Of a stretch of 64,000 bases of DNA, positions 53,585 to 62,198 are shown in pieces (the stretch's first letter is position 1; each line of letters opens with the position of its first letter). Source of the stretch: Acidipila sp. EB88 (GTDB taxonomy: Bacteria; Acidobacteriota; Terriglobia; Terriglobales; Acidobacteriaceae); contig NZ_QWEV01000005.1 in the NCBI RefSeq assembly GCF_003858395.1, forward strand, positions 806,001 to 870,000, in the 5' to 3' direction. The notes beneath the pieces were generated by a model. It was not told where the DNA came from and made no database searches. It was given only the letters and a program-made list of their open reading frames with translations. The position numbers were made by a program, and so were the translations under genes.

Positions 53585-54037
53585 ATGACTGGGAATGCAA
53601 TATCAGAAGCGGCGAAAGCCGTGATACGGCGGAACACGGATGAAGTGCAGGGTCAAGGCAAGTTCGATGTCTTCGACGAGCTGTTCGCTGATGGCTTTGT
53701 AGATCACACGACACAGCCGGGAACGACGCCGGACAAAGCTGGAGTCCGCAAATTGTATGGATACTTGCGGGAGGCATTTCCAGACTTTCATGCGGTGATT
53801 CACTGGCAGCTTGCGGATGGCGACACCGTGACGACCTACAAGACCTACCACGGTACGCACGAAGGGGACTTTCTTGGCGTCGCTCCCACGCACCGCAAGA
53901 TTGATTTCGAGACAGTAGACGTGATGCGCGTGCAGAACGGGCAAATCACAGATCACTGGGGTGTGGGCAATCTGCTGAAGCTGATGCAGCAGATCGGCGG
54001 GTGGTCGCCAGGTACCCAAGCGCTGATAGCTGACTAG
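53585..54037 (+). CDS. SnoaL-like ester cyclase / NTF2-fold protein
   Basis: AAGGAG stands directly against an ATG at 53579, so the third codon, ATG at 53585, has the right spacing and is the likely start. The 150-residue protein has the SnoaL layout: RRNTDEVQGQGKFDVFDELF, ADGFVDHT, LREAFPDFHAVIHWQLADGD, TYHGTHEGDFLGVAPTHRKI and RVQNGQITDHWGVGNLLKLM. SnoaL-like proteins bind small hydrophobic molecules; true cyclases act in polyketide synthesis, but stand-alone members have other, mostly unknown roles. It is the first gene of the unit divergent from marR. Confidence 0.88.
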   Translation: MTGNAISEAAKAVIRRNTDEVQGQGKFDVFDELFADGFVDHTTQPGTTPDKAGVRKLYGYLREAFPDFHAVIHWQLADGDTVTTYKTYHGTHEGDFLGVAPTHRKIDFETVDVMRVQNGQITDHWGVGNLLKLMQQIGGWSPGTQALIAD

Positions 54038-54112
54038 ATTTTCCCTTCCTCACGCAGCTTGGATCGGAAGCATGCAACGGCAACGACGACACGAGGTAAC
54101 AGGAGCAGCAAA

Positions 54113-54862
54113 ATGCAAAAGCGATTGGCAGGTAAAGCGGCGTTGGTTACGGGCGGATCAAGGGGCATCGGGGCGGCGATCGCGGAACGGCTGGCTTTCG
54201 AAGGTGCAGATGTTGCGATCAGTTATGAGAAGTCGAGCGAACGAGCACAAGCTCTCGTCGAGAAGCTGAAAGCAACGGGAGTGAAGGCGATTGCCTTTCA
54301 GGCGGACCAAGGCGACCCTGCTCAAGTAGCGGAGCTAGTTAAGGCGACCCACAAGGAATTTGGCCACTTGGACGTTCTGGTCAATAGTGCCGGTGTCTTT
54401 GTTGCCGGCAAGGTCGACGATCCCGCAGCGGACACGGAGGCACTCGACCGCCAGAACCGGATCAACGTCGGCGGTGTGGTCGCCGCGGTGCGAGCCGGGG
54501 CCCCTTTGCTCGCACAGGGCGGCCGTATCATCTCCATCGGTACGACTGGGGCTACGCACATCGCCTTTCCGGGTCTGGCGGATTACGTGGGCGGCAAAGC
54601 AGCGGTCGCGGCCTACACGCGAGGTTGGGCAAGGGACCTTGGTTCGCGTGGCATTACGGTGAACGTGATTCAGCCGGGTGCGATCGAGACGGAGATGAAC
54701 CCGGATGCAGGCCCGTTTGCGGACGTTCTGAAGGGAATGACCGCTCTCGGGCGCTATGGCCAACCTGCGGAAATCGCGGCTGCAGTCGCCTTCCTGGCGG
54801 GACCGGACGCGACGTACATCACCGGCGCAACGCTCAACGTGGATGGCGGACAGATCGCGTAG
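54113..54862 (+). CDS. Short-chain dehydrogenase/reductase
   Basis: ATG at 54113 has AGGAGC upstream. This classical SDR of 249 residues carries VTGGSRGIGAAIAERL (about residues 11-26), SYEKSSERA after beta-2 (typical for NADP), NSAGVF, ISIGTTGA with the active Ser, YVGGKAAVAAYTRG with the active Tyr and Lys, and ITGATLNVDGG at the end. It is related to 3-ketoacyl-ACP reductases, but that role is not implied. It is second in the MarR-flanked unit and is followed by a quinone reductase. Confidence 0.92.
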   Translation: MQKRLAGKAALVTGGSRGIGAAIAERLAFEGADVAISYEKSSERAQALVEKLKATGVKAIAFQADQGDPAQVAELVKATHKEFGHLDVLVNSAGVFVAGKVDDPAADTEALDRQNRINVGGVVAAVRAGAPLLAQGGRIISIGTTGATHIAFPGLADYVGGKAAVAAYTRGWARDLGSRGITVNVIQPGAIETEMNPDAGPFADVLKGMTALGRYGQPAEIAAAVAFLAGPDATYITGATLNVDGGQIA

Positions 54863-54962
54863 AGCGTTCTTGCGCTCCCGTAGCGTATCGACTTCTTTGT
54901 TGTCACACCATTCTTCCTCGTAGCGCTTCTTCGCACGATCACCTTGTATTTAGGAGTTCTCC

Positions 54963-55928
54963 ATGGCACACCGCGTACGCATCTTTGAACAGGGTCCACC
55001 TTCCGTTATGCATTACGAAGAAGTTGAAGTCTCAGCACCGGGCCCTTCGCAGATCCGAATCAAACAAGAAGCAAGCGGCGTCAACTTCGTCGACACAATG
55101 TTTCGCGACGGAACGATCAAGATGCCGCTGCCCTTTGACATGGGTGTTGAGGGCGCAGGTATTGTCGAGGCCATTGGTGAGGCCACGCGTGGCTTCAACG
55201 TGGGTGATCGTGTGGCATATTGGTTCGCGCCCGGTGCCTACACCGATCAGCGTCTCGTGCAGGCAGATCTGCTTGTGCGACTTCCTCAGTCCGTTTCCGC
55301 CATTACGGCAGCAGCACTGATGGCCAAAGGTCTCACAGCATGGTCAGCGGTGAAGCAGATCCATCAAGTTGTTCCGGGTGAGACCGTCCTCGTTAACGGA
55401 GCCGCAGGAGGCGTTGGGCTACTGGTGGCCACTTGGGCAAAGGCACTGGGTGCCCTCGTAATCGCTCTCGTAGGATCTCCCTCCAAAGCAGCAGCCCTGA
55501 CTCAACGGGGTATCCCCCATGTACTCGATGCGAACGATCCGAAATGGGTTTCGAAGGTGGCTCACCTTACGCAAGGTCGGGGCGTGGACGTCAGCTTCGA
55601 GTTGGTTGGAGGACCGAATTTCGCAAAATCTGTTGAGACTCTCCGTGATGGAGCTGCGATCGTTCACATCGGCAATGCATCCGGCTCCATTGCGGTCGAC
55701 AAAGAGCTACTCGCGTCGCGGTCGATTACCTTCACGAAGTACAGTACAGCCCAGGTGATTCACAATCGTCACATTCTGGAGCTCGCTTCGTCAGATTTAT
55801 TCCAAGCGCTTGAATCCAATGTTTTCGGTGAAATCGAAATCTCGACTTTCTCGCTCGCCGAAGCCAACCGAGCCCACGAAGCACTTGCAGCGCGGACGGT
55901 GACTGGATCAATTGTTCTGACCTCTTAA
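54963..55928 (+). CDS. Zinc-free quinone oxidoreductase (MDR, QOR type)
   Basis: A 321-residue MDR enzyme with the QOR marks: VNFVDTMFRDG (about residues 40-50), DMGVEGAGIVEAIGE (about 59-73), AALMAKGLTAW and the cofactor motif NGAAGGVGLLVATWAKALG. The zinc Cys/His residues of alcohol dehydrogenases are missing. QOR reduces quinones with NADPH by one- or two-electron steps. Together with the SDR and MarR upstream this looks like an electrophile or quinone response set. The start is ATG with GGAG upstream. Confidence 0.92.
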   Translation: MAHRVRIFEQGPPSVMHYEEVEVSAPGPSQIRIKQEASGVNFVDTMFRDGTIKMPLPFDMGVEGAGIVEAIGEATRGFNVGDRVAYWFAPGAYTDQRLVQADLLVRLPQSVSAITAAALMAKGLTAWSAVKQIHQVVPGETVLVNGAAGGVGLLVATWAKALGALVIALVGSPSKAAALTQRGIPHVLDANDPKWVSKVAHLTQGRGVDVSFELVGGPNFAKSVETLRDGAAIVHIGNASGSIAVDKELLASRSITFTKYSTAQVIHNRHILELASSDLFQALESNVFGEIEISTFSLAEANRAHEALAARTVTGSIVLTS

Positions 55929-56030
55929 AGAAGAGTGGGGGTTCGTACCACCTACTTGATACCAACAGACGCACAGTGTTCGTCACTTCATGACCGTCTC
56001 AGGGTGCGTTTTTTAGAAAGAGAGTTTTTG

Positions 56031-56852
56031 ATGTCCAACCTGGTGCCGTCCTTAGCCCCAAATGCAGCAATCAGCCAGCGCTTCGACATGGCCCGACAAG
56101 TCATTCGGGAAGCGGGTACTCTTGCCAACGACTACTTCCGCGAAATCGGGAAACTTACAGTCAAGAGCAAGGGCTCGCACGATCTGGTCAGCGAGGCTGA
56201 CGTGAACACGGAGAAGCTCATCCGTGAGAAGTTCGCCATGCACTTTCCGGATGACGCGTTCTTCGGTGAGGAGAGCGGGTTGACGGATCTCAATCACGCA
56301 AGCGGCACCTGGGTCATTGACCCAATTGATGGAACGCAGCCCTTTCTCTCCGGAATGCCAAACTGGTGCGTCTCGATTGCATTCGTATGGAGCGGGGTTC
56401 TCCAATTTGGCCTTATCTATAATCCTCCGCACGACGAGCTGTTCACCGGAGGCAAAGGTTTCCCAGCCTACGTCAACGATGTTCCCATCCGGCCTAGTAC
56501 GGGCACTGATTTCTCCGCGGGTCTGGTCAGCATCGGCTTTTCGCCTCGATCTCCGCATAGCTTCCTTTTTGACTCCCTGACGAAACTCCTGGCTGGAAAT
56601 GGCATGTTTTATCGTAGTGGATCTGGAGCGTTGTCACTGGTATACGTCGGGGCTGGTCGTCTCCTAGGGCACGTAGAGCCGCACATGCATTCCTGGGACT
56701 GCCTGGGTGCCATAGCGATCATTGAAGCAGCCGGAGGCAAGGTGAACGCTTACCTCGTTGGTGATGCCTTGCTGAAAGGGAATCGGGTTATTGCCGGTGC
56801 CCCGGGAGTGTTCGACCAGCTTTGCTCCCTTCTCGAACGTGGAGAAGGCTGA
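56031..56852 (+). CDS. Inositol monophosphatase family phosphatase
   Basis: ATG at 56031 (MSNLVPSLAP) is used, as the open frame upstream overlaps the region right after QOR. The 273-residue protein has the Li-sensitive phosphatase motifs: GEES (metal Glu pair, about residues 80-83), WVIDPIDGTQPFLSGMPNW (about 98-116) and HSWDCLGAIAIIEAAGG (about 220-236), so all Mg ligands are kept. It may hydrolyse inositol-1-P, histidinol-P, PAP or fructose-1,6-P2. The neighbour FucU gene suggests a sugar-phosphate. The pair is read in the same direction. Confidence 0.92.
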   Translation: MSNLVPSLAPNAAISQRFDMARQVIREAGTLANDYFREIGKLTVKSKGSHDLVSEADVNTEKLIREKFAMHFPDDAFFGEESGLTDLNHASGTWVIDPIDGTQPFLSGMPNWCVSIAFVWSGVLQFGLIYNPPHDELFTGGKGFPAYVNDVPIRPSTGTDFSAGLVSIGFSPRSPHSFLFDSLTKLLAGNGMFYRSGSGALSLVYVGAGRLLGHVEPHMHSWDCLGAIAIIEAAGGKVNAYLVGDALLKGNRVIAGAPGVFDQLCSLLERGEG

Positions 56853-56878
56853 GCGTATGACAGGATTAAGGAGAAATC

Positions 56879-57313
56879 ATGCTTAAAGGAATCGACTCAC
56901 TTCTCTCCCCGCAGCTCCTGCACGTGTTGAGTTCCATGGGACACCGCCACGAGATTGCTATTGTGGACGCAAATTATGCGTCGGATGCAGGGCAGCCGAA
57001 CATCATTCGGATGGACGGTATCTCTGCGCCTGCAGCGTTACGGGCTGTTCTCTCGGTCCTGCCACTTGAACGGAAAGACCCTGAAGGCTGCTGGCGAATG
57101 ATCGCCAAGTCTGACCCCATGAACGAACAACCCATCTTCCTGGAATTTCAACAGGCAATCGTCGATTTGGAAGATGCCGGCATGAAGCTTGTTCCAATAT
57201 CTTCGGCGGACTTCAAGGACCGTGCGAAAGGTGCATACGCCATCGTCATCACGGGCGAGAAGCGTCCCTACGGCAACGTTCTTCTGCGCAAAGGAACCAT
57301 CAATGTTGGCTAG
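56879..57313 (+). CDS. FucU/RbsD family sugar mutarotase
   Basis: A 144-residue protein close to FucU: MLKGIDSLLSPQLLHVLSSM at the start, GHRHEIAIVDANYAS with the catalytic His (about residue 23), ALRAVLSVLPL and the C-terminal GEKRPYGNVLLRKG with the Tyr. FucU speeds the exchange between alpha and beta anomers of fucose and similar sugars in the cytosol. GGAG precedes the start. No fucose kinase or transporter is found in the window. It follows the phosphatase by 26 bases, thus an operon is likely. Confidence 0.92.
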   Translation: MLKGIDSLLSPQLLHVLSSMGHRHEIAIVDANYASDAGQPNIIRMDGISAPAALRAVLSVLPLERKDPEGCWRMIAKSDPMNEQPIFLEFQQAIVDLEDAGMKLVPISSADFKDRAKGAYAIVITGEKRPYGNVLLRKGTINVG

Positions 57314-57393
57314 GTTCATCACTCGTGAGATCTAGCCGGCTTCCTTTGCCGCGCCGATCAAACGCAAGCCCGTTCTATCGGTTTAGGAGAACC

Positions 57394-58034
57394 TTGGGTA
57401 GATCTTCTGGCACTCCTCACACTCGCGGTGTCACCTTCTGGCAGTGGCCAGTCCTGGGCCCGCCTTCGTGTCCGTCATCCAAACATCGACATGCAATCCA
57501 CGACGGGTAACGCTTCTTCACGTTTTGGGCCTAGGCACGGGGTTCTTGTCTGGGCTATTGCAGCGGTCTTTGGCATGGGCGCTCTTCTGGCAAGGGTCGC
57601 TTGGCTTTATCGTGCGCTCGAAATGGGCAGAGGGCTTTACCTCCTATATATCGGAGTTCACTCCTACCGCTATGCTCGAGTGCCGATGGCCATACGCGCC
57701 ACCAACGCAGTGGAGGTGCATTCCAGTTCCCGCCAGGCTTTCCGGCGCGGCTTCTCCACGAACTTTGCCGATCTCAAAGTCTTGGTGTTCTTCGCCAGCA
57801 TCTTCAGTGCGATATTGAAGCTAGGAACTCCTTTGTGGGTTCGCCTGGCCGCGATCACAATCATCTTCTTCAATGACATTGCCTTTGGCCTTATTACTTT
57901 CTATGCCCCATGCCCGACGCGTATATACCCGCTCGAAGTCTGCTACTGGTAGGACCGCCGGTGCAGTTATGTCACTTTTGGGGATTTGCTTCAGTGTCGT
58001 TGATCAGATATCCCGTTCGCGCGGAGGTGACTAG
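57394..58034 (+). pseudogene. LysE/RhtB-family amino-acid exporter, decayed by several frameshifts
   Basis: Pieces of one LysE-type protein appear in order, but in different frames. The start would be TTG at 57394 behind TAGGAG, giving LLALLTLA. The second piece, AVASPGPAFVSVIQTS, carries the PGP motif and continues to LGLGTG. The third piece has VLVWAIAAVFGMGALLARVA, GLYLLYIGVHSYRYA and SIFSAILKLGTPLWVRLAAI. The last, from 57909 to TAG at 58032-58034, is HARRVYTRSKSATGRTAGAV. Four shifts, three at G or C runs, are needed. Such exporters export amino acids or homoserine lactones. It is most likely a real pseudogene since four changes are unlikely by chance. Confidence 0.75.
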
Positions 58035-58996
58035 AATCGTCAGGAAGGACGATCTGGGCGCCATGCAGGATCGATTATGACAGCCGATTCGTGGCCAGGT
58101 TCGCAAGCACTGAACCACTGTCGCTTCTCTTGGTTAGCCAACGCTGACGCCAATACTTAGCCAGAAGAGCGGTGGACTTCTCACCGGCATCCGCGGGAAG
58201 GACATAGGATGCTCTCTGATCAACCCCCATCGAGACATTTCTGAAGTTCCTTGCTGGTGGGACCGCATAAATGATGCGACGATTGGAACGGTGCCATCAT
58301 CGCAGCGTTTCATTTTGATCGAGGACAGCGAGGAGGCGCACTCAGCGGTCGTGATCGATATCGATTCAATCATAGGCAGCGCTTTGCAGTTTGCAGTACA
58401 ACTACTAGGTGTCATGACAGCGCTTCAACCCTTTTTGCTACAAATATGCACACGAAGCTCGGATGTAAAGCTGGTTATACGGAAATTTTTTCCAGTCTTC
58501 GTCAGCCGCGGTGTAGTGCAGATCAACACATACTTGGATTCCAGCCCTCTTCGGGGTGCCCTTGCTCAGCGTCGGTACAGTTCTCTTTCGTGATGTTGAG
58601 GCAAGCTCCTTGCGAGCTTCTTTGAGTGCCGCCATCGCCTGGTCGATCGTAGAAAGTAGATCCGTCTTCGCTATGAGAACTTAGAGTGACCAAGCCGCGT
58701 AGATCGACGAGATGGCGTGCTTGTCTTCTCTGACCGCGTTCATGGCACCAAGCTGCCGGCAAAACTCGATGAAGCACGAACATAGAGGCGTAATCTGAAT
58801 TGCTGTTCCCTTCAGAGCTGCCCTTGCTACGTGCATATGGCTTGCTGCATCTACATCGATGTCGCGGCTGCGCATCCCCTCCACTTGGGCCTTCGCGAAG
58901 AGCCAAGCTCTCGCCGGTTTTAACGATGCTCGCGAGACCTGAGACACTGTGTTTGTGGTCTTGCGAAAGAATCGGCTTGCAGCCGGTGAGGAGTGA
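58035..58996. other. Low-coding stretch of about 960 bases
   Basis: Short frames occur on both strands without family signals. Two read leftwards are the most coding-like: one ending at 58438 (KEARKELASTSRKRTVPTLS ...) and one ending at 58681 (TPLCSCFIEFCRQLGAMNAV ...). Neither has a good start and neither is recognised. This fits a region of decay next to the LysE remnant. Confidence 0.35.
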
Positions 58997-59887
58997 ATGA
59001 AGACTTTTGAACAGGTCGCTGGCGGTAAAGTCATGCTGCAACTGCCGGAGCATGTAAAAGGGTCGGCAGTTTTCGGTGGCGCTCGAAAAGAGTACCGTTA
59101 TCGCCTGGAGCGTTGCTGGGACAAAGGCTTGCCTACGGTCTTGTTCGCAATGATGAACCCGTCCACAGCAGAACCAGCGTTTGACGACCCGAGCATTGCG
59201 ACGTGTCGACGCTATGCCGTCGCATGGGGATTCGGAACGTTGCTCGTGGGCAACACGTTCGCTTACCGAGCGACCAACCAGCGGCGCCCCATGGAGGTGG
59301 CAGATCGCGTCGGTCCGGACAACGACCGCAATCTGCTCAGGATGGCTCGTCAGGCTTCGCTTCCCCTTCTCGCCTACGGCCAGCCACACAAACTGCTTCG
59401 GCCGAGAGGGTTCGAAGTGACGAGAAAGTTGAGCAAGCGGTGCTTGCCACATGTGCTCGCGCCCTGCAGAGACGCGACTTCGGGTCACCCGCTGTCCCTC
59501 CGAGGAGACCTTCAGCCTACAGTCTGGCGTTGCGATAACCTCGAGAAGGCCCCTCTTGGGACGTGGAAGGGTAGAGCTAAACCTCTTCCCTTGTACGCTC
59601 GACCGAGAGTATGGCGCGAAGGAACAGTAATGACTTGCAGGACCAGGATCCTTGAACTGGCTCAAGGTGGCCGCAAAGGTTGTGGCTCTGGGCCTTACTG
59701 TGATCATCGTTGCGAATACCCACCGAATCTCTTCAGATCTCGGGTACACCCGGGCGAAAGAAACCGGAGCCGCCTTGGTGCGGACAGTTGGCCTGCTCTA
59801 CGCTCGTTTCTTAGGGTTTCTGAAAAGTCCGCAGCCGCCTCACTGAATCCAGCCTGGAACAGCAATCGTTTTACCCGCCTCCGTTAG
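58997..59887 (+). CDS. DUF1643 protein with an abnormal C-terminal extension
   Basis: ATG at 58997 has GAGGAG upstream. Residues about 30-178 match DUF1643: YRYRLERCWDKGLPTVLFAM, MNPSTAEPAFDDPSIATCRR, YAVAWGFGTLLVGNTFAYRA, VGPDNDRNLL and HPLSLRGDLQPTVW. The domain normally ends here. The frame runs on for about 118 more residues of Arg/Pro/Cys-rich sequence that overlaps another small gene (59652-59846), so the stop is probably lost by mutation. The domain is of unknown function and is often found on mobile elements. A few changed residues (APCRDATSGH) hint at decay. Confidence 0.7.
   Translation: MKTFEQVAGGKVMLQLPEHVKGSAVFGGARKEYRYRLERCWDKGLPTVLFAMMNPSTAEPAFDDPSIATCRRYAVAWGFGTLLVGNTFAYRATNQRRPMEVADRVGPDNDRNLLRMARQASLPLLAYGQPHKLLRPRGFEVTRKLSKRCLPHVLAPCRDATSGHPLSLRGDLQPTVWRCDNLEKAPLGTWKGRAKPLPLYARPRVWREGTVMTCRTRILELAQGGRKGCGSGPYCDHRCEYPPNLFRSRVHPGERNRSRLGADSWPALRSFLRVSEKSAAASLNPAWNSNRFTRLR
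59652..59846 (+). CDS. Possible small single-span membrane protein, 64 aa
   Basis: TTG at 59652 is preceded by AGGATCC. The peptide starts MNWLKVAAKVVALGLTVIIV, a membrane helix, followed by a basic and polar part (NTHRISSDLGYTRAKETGAA) and an amphipathic end. It overlaps the DUF1643 extension in another frame and looks more like protein than that extension does. Its family is unknown to me. Confidence 0.4.
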   Translation: MNWLKVAAKVVALGLTVIIVANTHRISSDLGYTRAKETGAALVRTVGLLYARFLGFLKSPQPPH

Positions 59888-60207
59888 CCTACGCGGAACG
59901 GTGCCCATCAAACTACGCTTCCTCCCGGTCGCATGCAGCACCATCCCCATCGGCCTACCTATTCAGAGTTTTCCTCGTCCGTGCTGGCATGCTCGAGGTT
60001 GCAAGCGAGGGTAAGCATGGCGGCATCGCAATCAGCGGGGTGATCTTCCCCGCTTCAGGCGTGGTTCATAGTTGCAAACAAACATAGGTGAAACACGCGC
60101 GCACCACTTCGTGATAGCTGTAGGCGTGCGGAACAGTTTCGCGTGACTTATGGTCAATCGGGGACACGCCCCTGTCGTTCTTTGAGTTGCAATGCAGACT
60201 TGCAGCG
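59888..60207. other. Intergenic stretch, nothing recognised
   Basis: No convincing gene, repeat or hairpin was found between the DUF1643/small membrane gene pair and the GH43-like gene, which are read towards each other. Confidence 0.35.
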
Positions 60208-61218
60208 TCAGCGGGCGAAGAAGGATGCTCCTGGCGCAAGATGGATCTGGGTAGGAGTATCGCGGTCTGCTGTCATAGTGTTGCCTTCGAGACGAAGCTC
60301 GGCTACCTGCAAAACAGTTCGCTGCTTCGAATTGAGCAACTCAGGGTCCAAATCGAGTCCGGACTGATGAGTGAAGTAGAAGATGTAAGCGCGCCCCCTG
60401 CTCACGATGACGTCGCAATGATGTCCGATGTTCCGGTCTGTGCGGTGTGTCCCTGGGATCTCAAGGATGCGGGTAGCTTGCGGCTGCCAGTGTGTGAGAT
60501 CAGCCGAACGGTAAACGGCAAGGCCTTTCCAGGCATCGACAATGAGCCAGTTTTGACCCCGCCAGCGAAAGACCTTCGGTCCCTCGCTGTGGATGTCAGA
60601 AACAGCAATGCCAGACTCAGTCCAGTGAGAGAGATCGACAGAGTCGGCCTGATGAATGTAACTGTGACCGGCTTCGTCTTTGTACCACATGCGCCATTTG
60701 CCGTTGCCGAGAGGAAATACGCATGGATCAATCACACGGTTCGAGGCGAGATCAAGCTTGCGGTCAAAGGTCCAGTGCACTAGGTCCCGACTCGTGAGGT
60801 GATCAATCTCACGGGGAGCATTCCAATCCTTAAAGATGCCAGGAACGAGGGTGAGGTACATGTGGTATTTGCCGCGAACTTCAACGATCTCAGGCGCCCA
60901 AAACGTTGAGTCTGGCTTTGCGTTCGGGATCTCGGCTACGCCTTTGTAGGTCCAGTGGGCTCCGTCGGATGACGTGGCGATCCCAATATGAGTTCCGTGC
61001 AGCCACGAAACATCTTTCGGCGATGCAGGCGTCATGTCGGCCCGACGGTTCGTATAGAACAACCACCACTGCTTAGTGCCACGGTTCCAGATGATGGTGG
61101 GATCCGCGGCTCCATCGTGAATAGGATCGCGGTAAAGGGGCTTGGGGGCTTCAGAACCTCGAGCATGCACGCTGGCCGCAAAAAGAAGGAGAAATAGAAG
61201 AGCTAGCTTGGCGGACAT
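60208..61218 (-). CDS. Secreted GH43/GH117-like five-bladed propeller glycosidase
   Basis: The 336-residue protein has a signal peptide (MSAKLALLFLLLFAASVHA). Mature blades show YRDPIHDGAADPTIIWNRGT, WWLFYTNRRADM, GIATSSDGAHWTYKGVAEIP, FWAPEIVEVRGKYHMYLTLV and VIDPCVFPLGNGKWRMWYKD. This is the five-blade propeller of clan GH-F/J, in which DPxI and WAPEI carry the catalytic Asp and Glu. Substrate cannot be set; arabinan, galactan and agar-type sugars are options. It is a single gene with no carbohydrate neighbours nearby. The stop lies tail to tail with the DUF1643 region. Confidence 0.82.
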   Translation of the reverse strand: MSAKLALLFLLLFAASVHARGSEAPKPLYRDPIHDGAADPTIIWNRGTKQWWLFYTNRRADMTPASPKDVSWLHGTHIGIATSSDGAHWTYKGVAEIPNAKPDSTFWAPEIVEVRGKYHMYLTLVPGIFKDWNAPREIDHLTSRDLVHWTFDRKLDLASNRVIDPCVFPLGNGKWRMWYKDEAGHSYIHQADSVDLSHWTESGIAVSDIHSEGPKVFRWRGQNWLIVDAWKGLAVYRSADLTHWQPQATRILEIPGTHRTDRNIGHHCDVIVSRGRAYIFYFTHQSGLDLDPELLNSKQRTVLQVAELRLEGNTMTADRDTPTQIHLAPGASFFAR

Positions 61219-62198
61219 TGACTTCCTCTCTAGATAGATTAGGGAACAGCCACAGCAACAACGGCAAGAACGATCTGGTCCGCTAGCCTTCTTGTTGGCA
61301 GATTATGCACAATGCGGCGATCACCTTCAAGGGAAACAACTTTCCGATAATCTACCCTTCGGGACCGAACGAAGCACCTCCTTGATATATGTGTGTGAGT
61401 TCCCTCTCTATGTTCCCAAGACCTCGAGCGCAGCGTTTCGCGTCAGGGCACAACAGCTTTGACCGAGCCAAGGCCACCACTATCTTCCTTGCTGCCGGCT
61501 GAACCGAGCCGTAAGGACAGCTGTGATCCGCCCCTGTCAGATAGTACGCTCTACATGCAGCATTGCTGAGGCTTTCCAGCCACCTGCGTTCACGCAGTGC
61601 GAGTGGCTCTACGCCTACATTTCCAGCATGACATGTGGCATGGACGACCAAAAGCTCTCCGCCGCTCCCACTCCGCCGGTCGAAGACTTTTGTCCTTGAA
61701 GTCGTTCGAGGAAGCGTCAATCATCCCTGAAGGTTCCGTCTACTTGGCTTTCCTGGTCGGGCGGCAGGAGAGACCGTTGTGCAAGCCCTGCACATGAATG
61801 ACGATTGCCACTCCTCGAGCAGGATAGGTTGGGCAGAGCCCTTCCAGAGCTCTACATCGAGATCCTGTGCGCGAACGAAAGCCAGGCGCAGGGTGGTGTC
61901 GAATGGGCCAACTGTACGTTGCAGGATCGCCTCGCGAAGGGATCCGGCTTGGGAAAGTCTGCGAGATGCAGGCCAGCAAGGACCTCCTGCCCAAGCTAAT
62001 GAAGCAAGGTAACGAGCGATTTTCGCTATTTGCAGTGAAAGCTGAAGATCCACATCGCAGGCTGAACGTGCAGATTCCTCCCCTAGCTGACGTCCGGTGC
62101 CACCATGCACGACACCATATGGAACAGCAGCTCAGCCTGGCCTACGATAGCAGGCAGATCATCGCTGGTGCGAAGAGCTCTGGCGATGGCCTAGCAGG
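61219..62198. other. Low-coding stretch of about 980 bases
   Basis: The longest frame runs leftwards from 62110 to 61352, 253 codons with one in-frame TGA at 61721-61723. A rightward frame (61867-62295) overlaps it and the AraC gene. Neither shows a family motif or ribosome site that I trust. No IS ends or repeats were seen. Confidence 0.35.

Noticed and set aside
58523..59749. 408-residue frame on the minus strand
   Set aside because: It crosses DUF1643 in antisense and its composition is rich in Arg, Ser and Cys.
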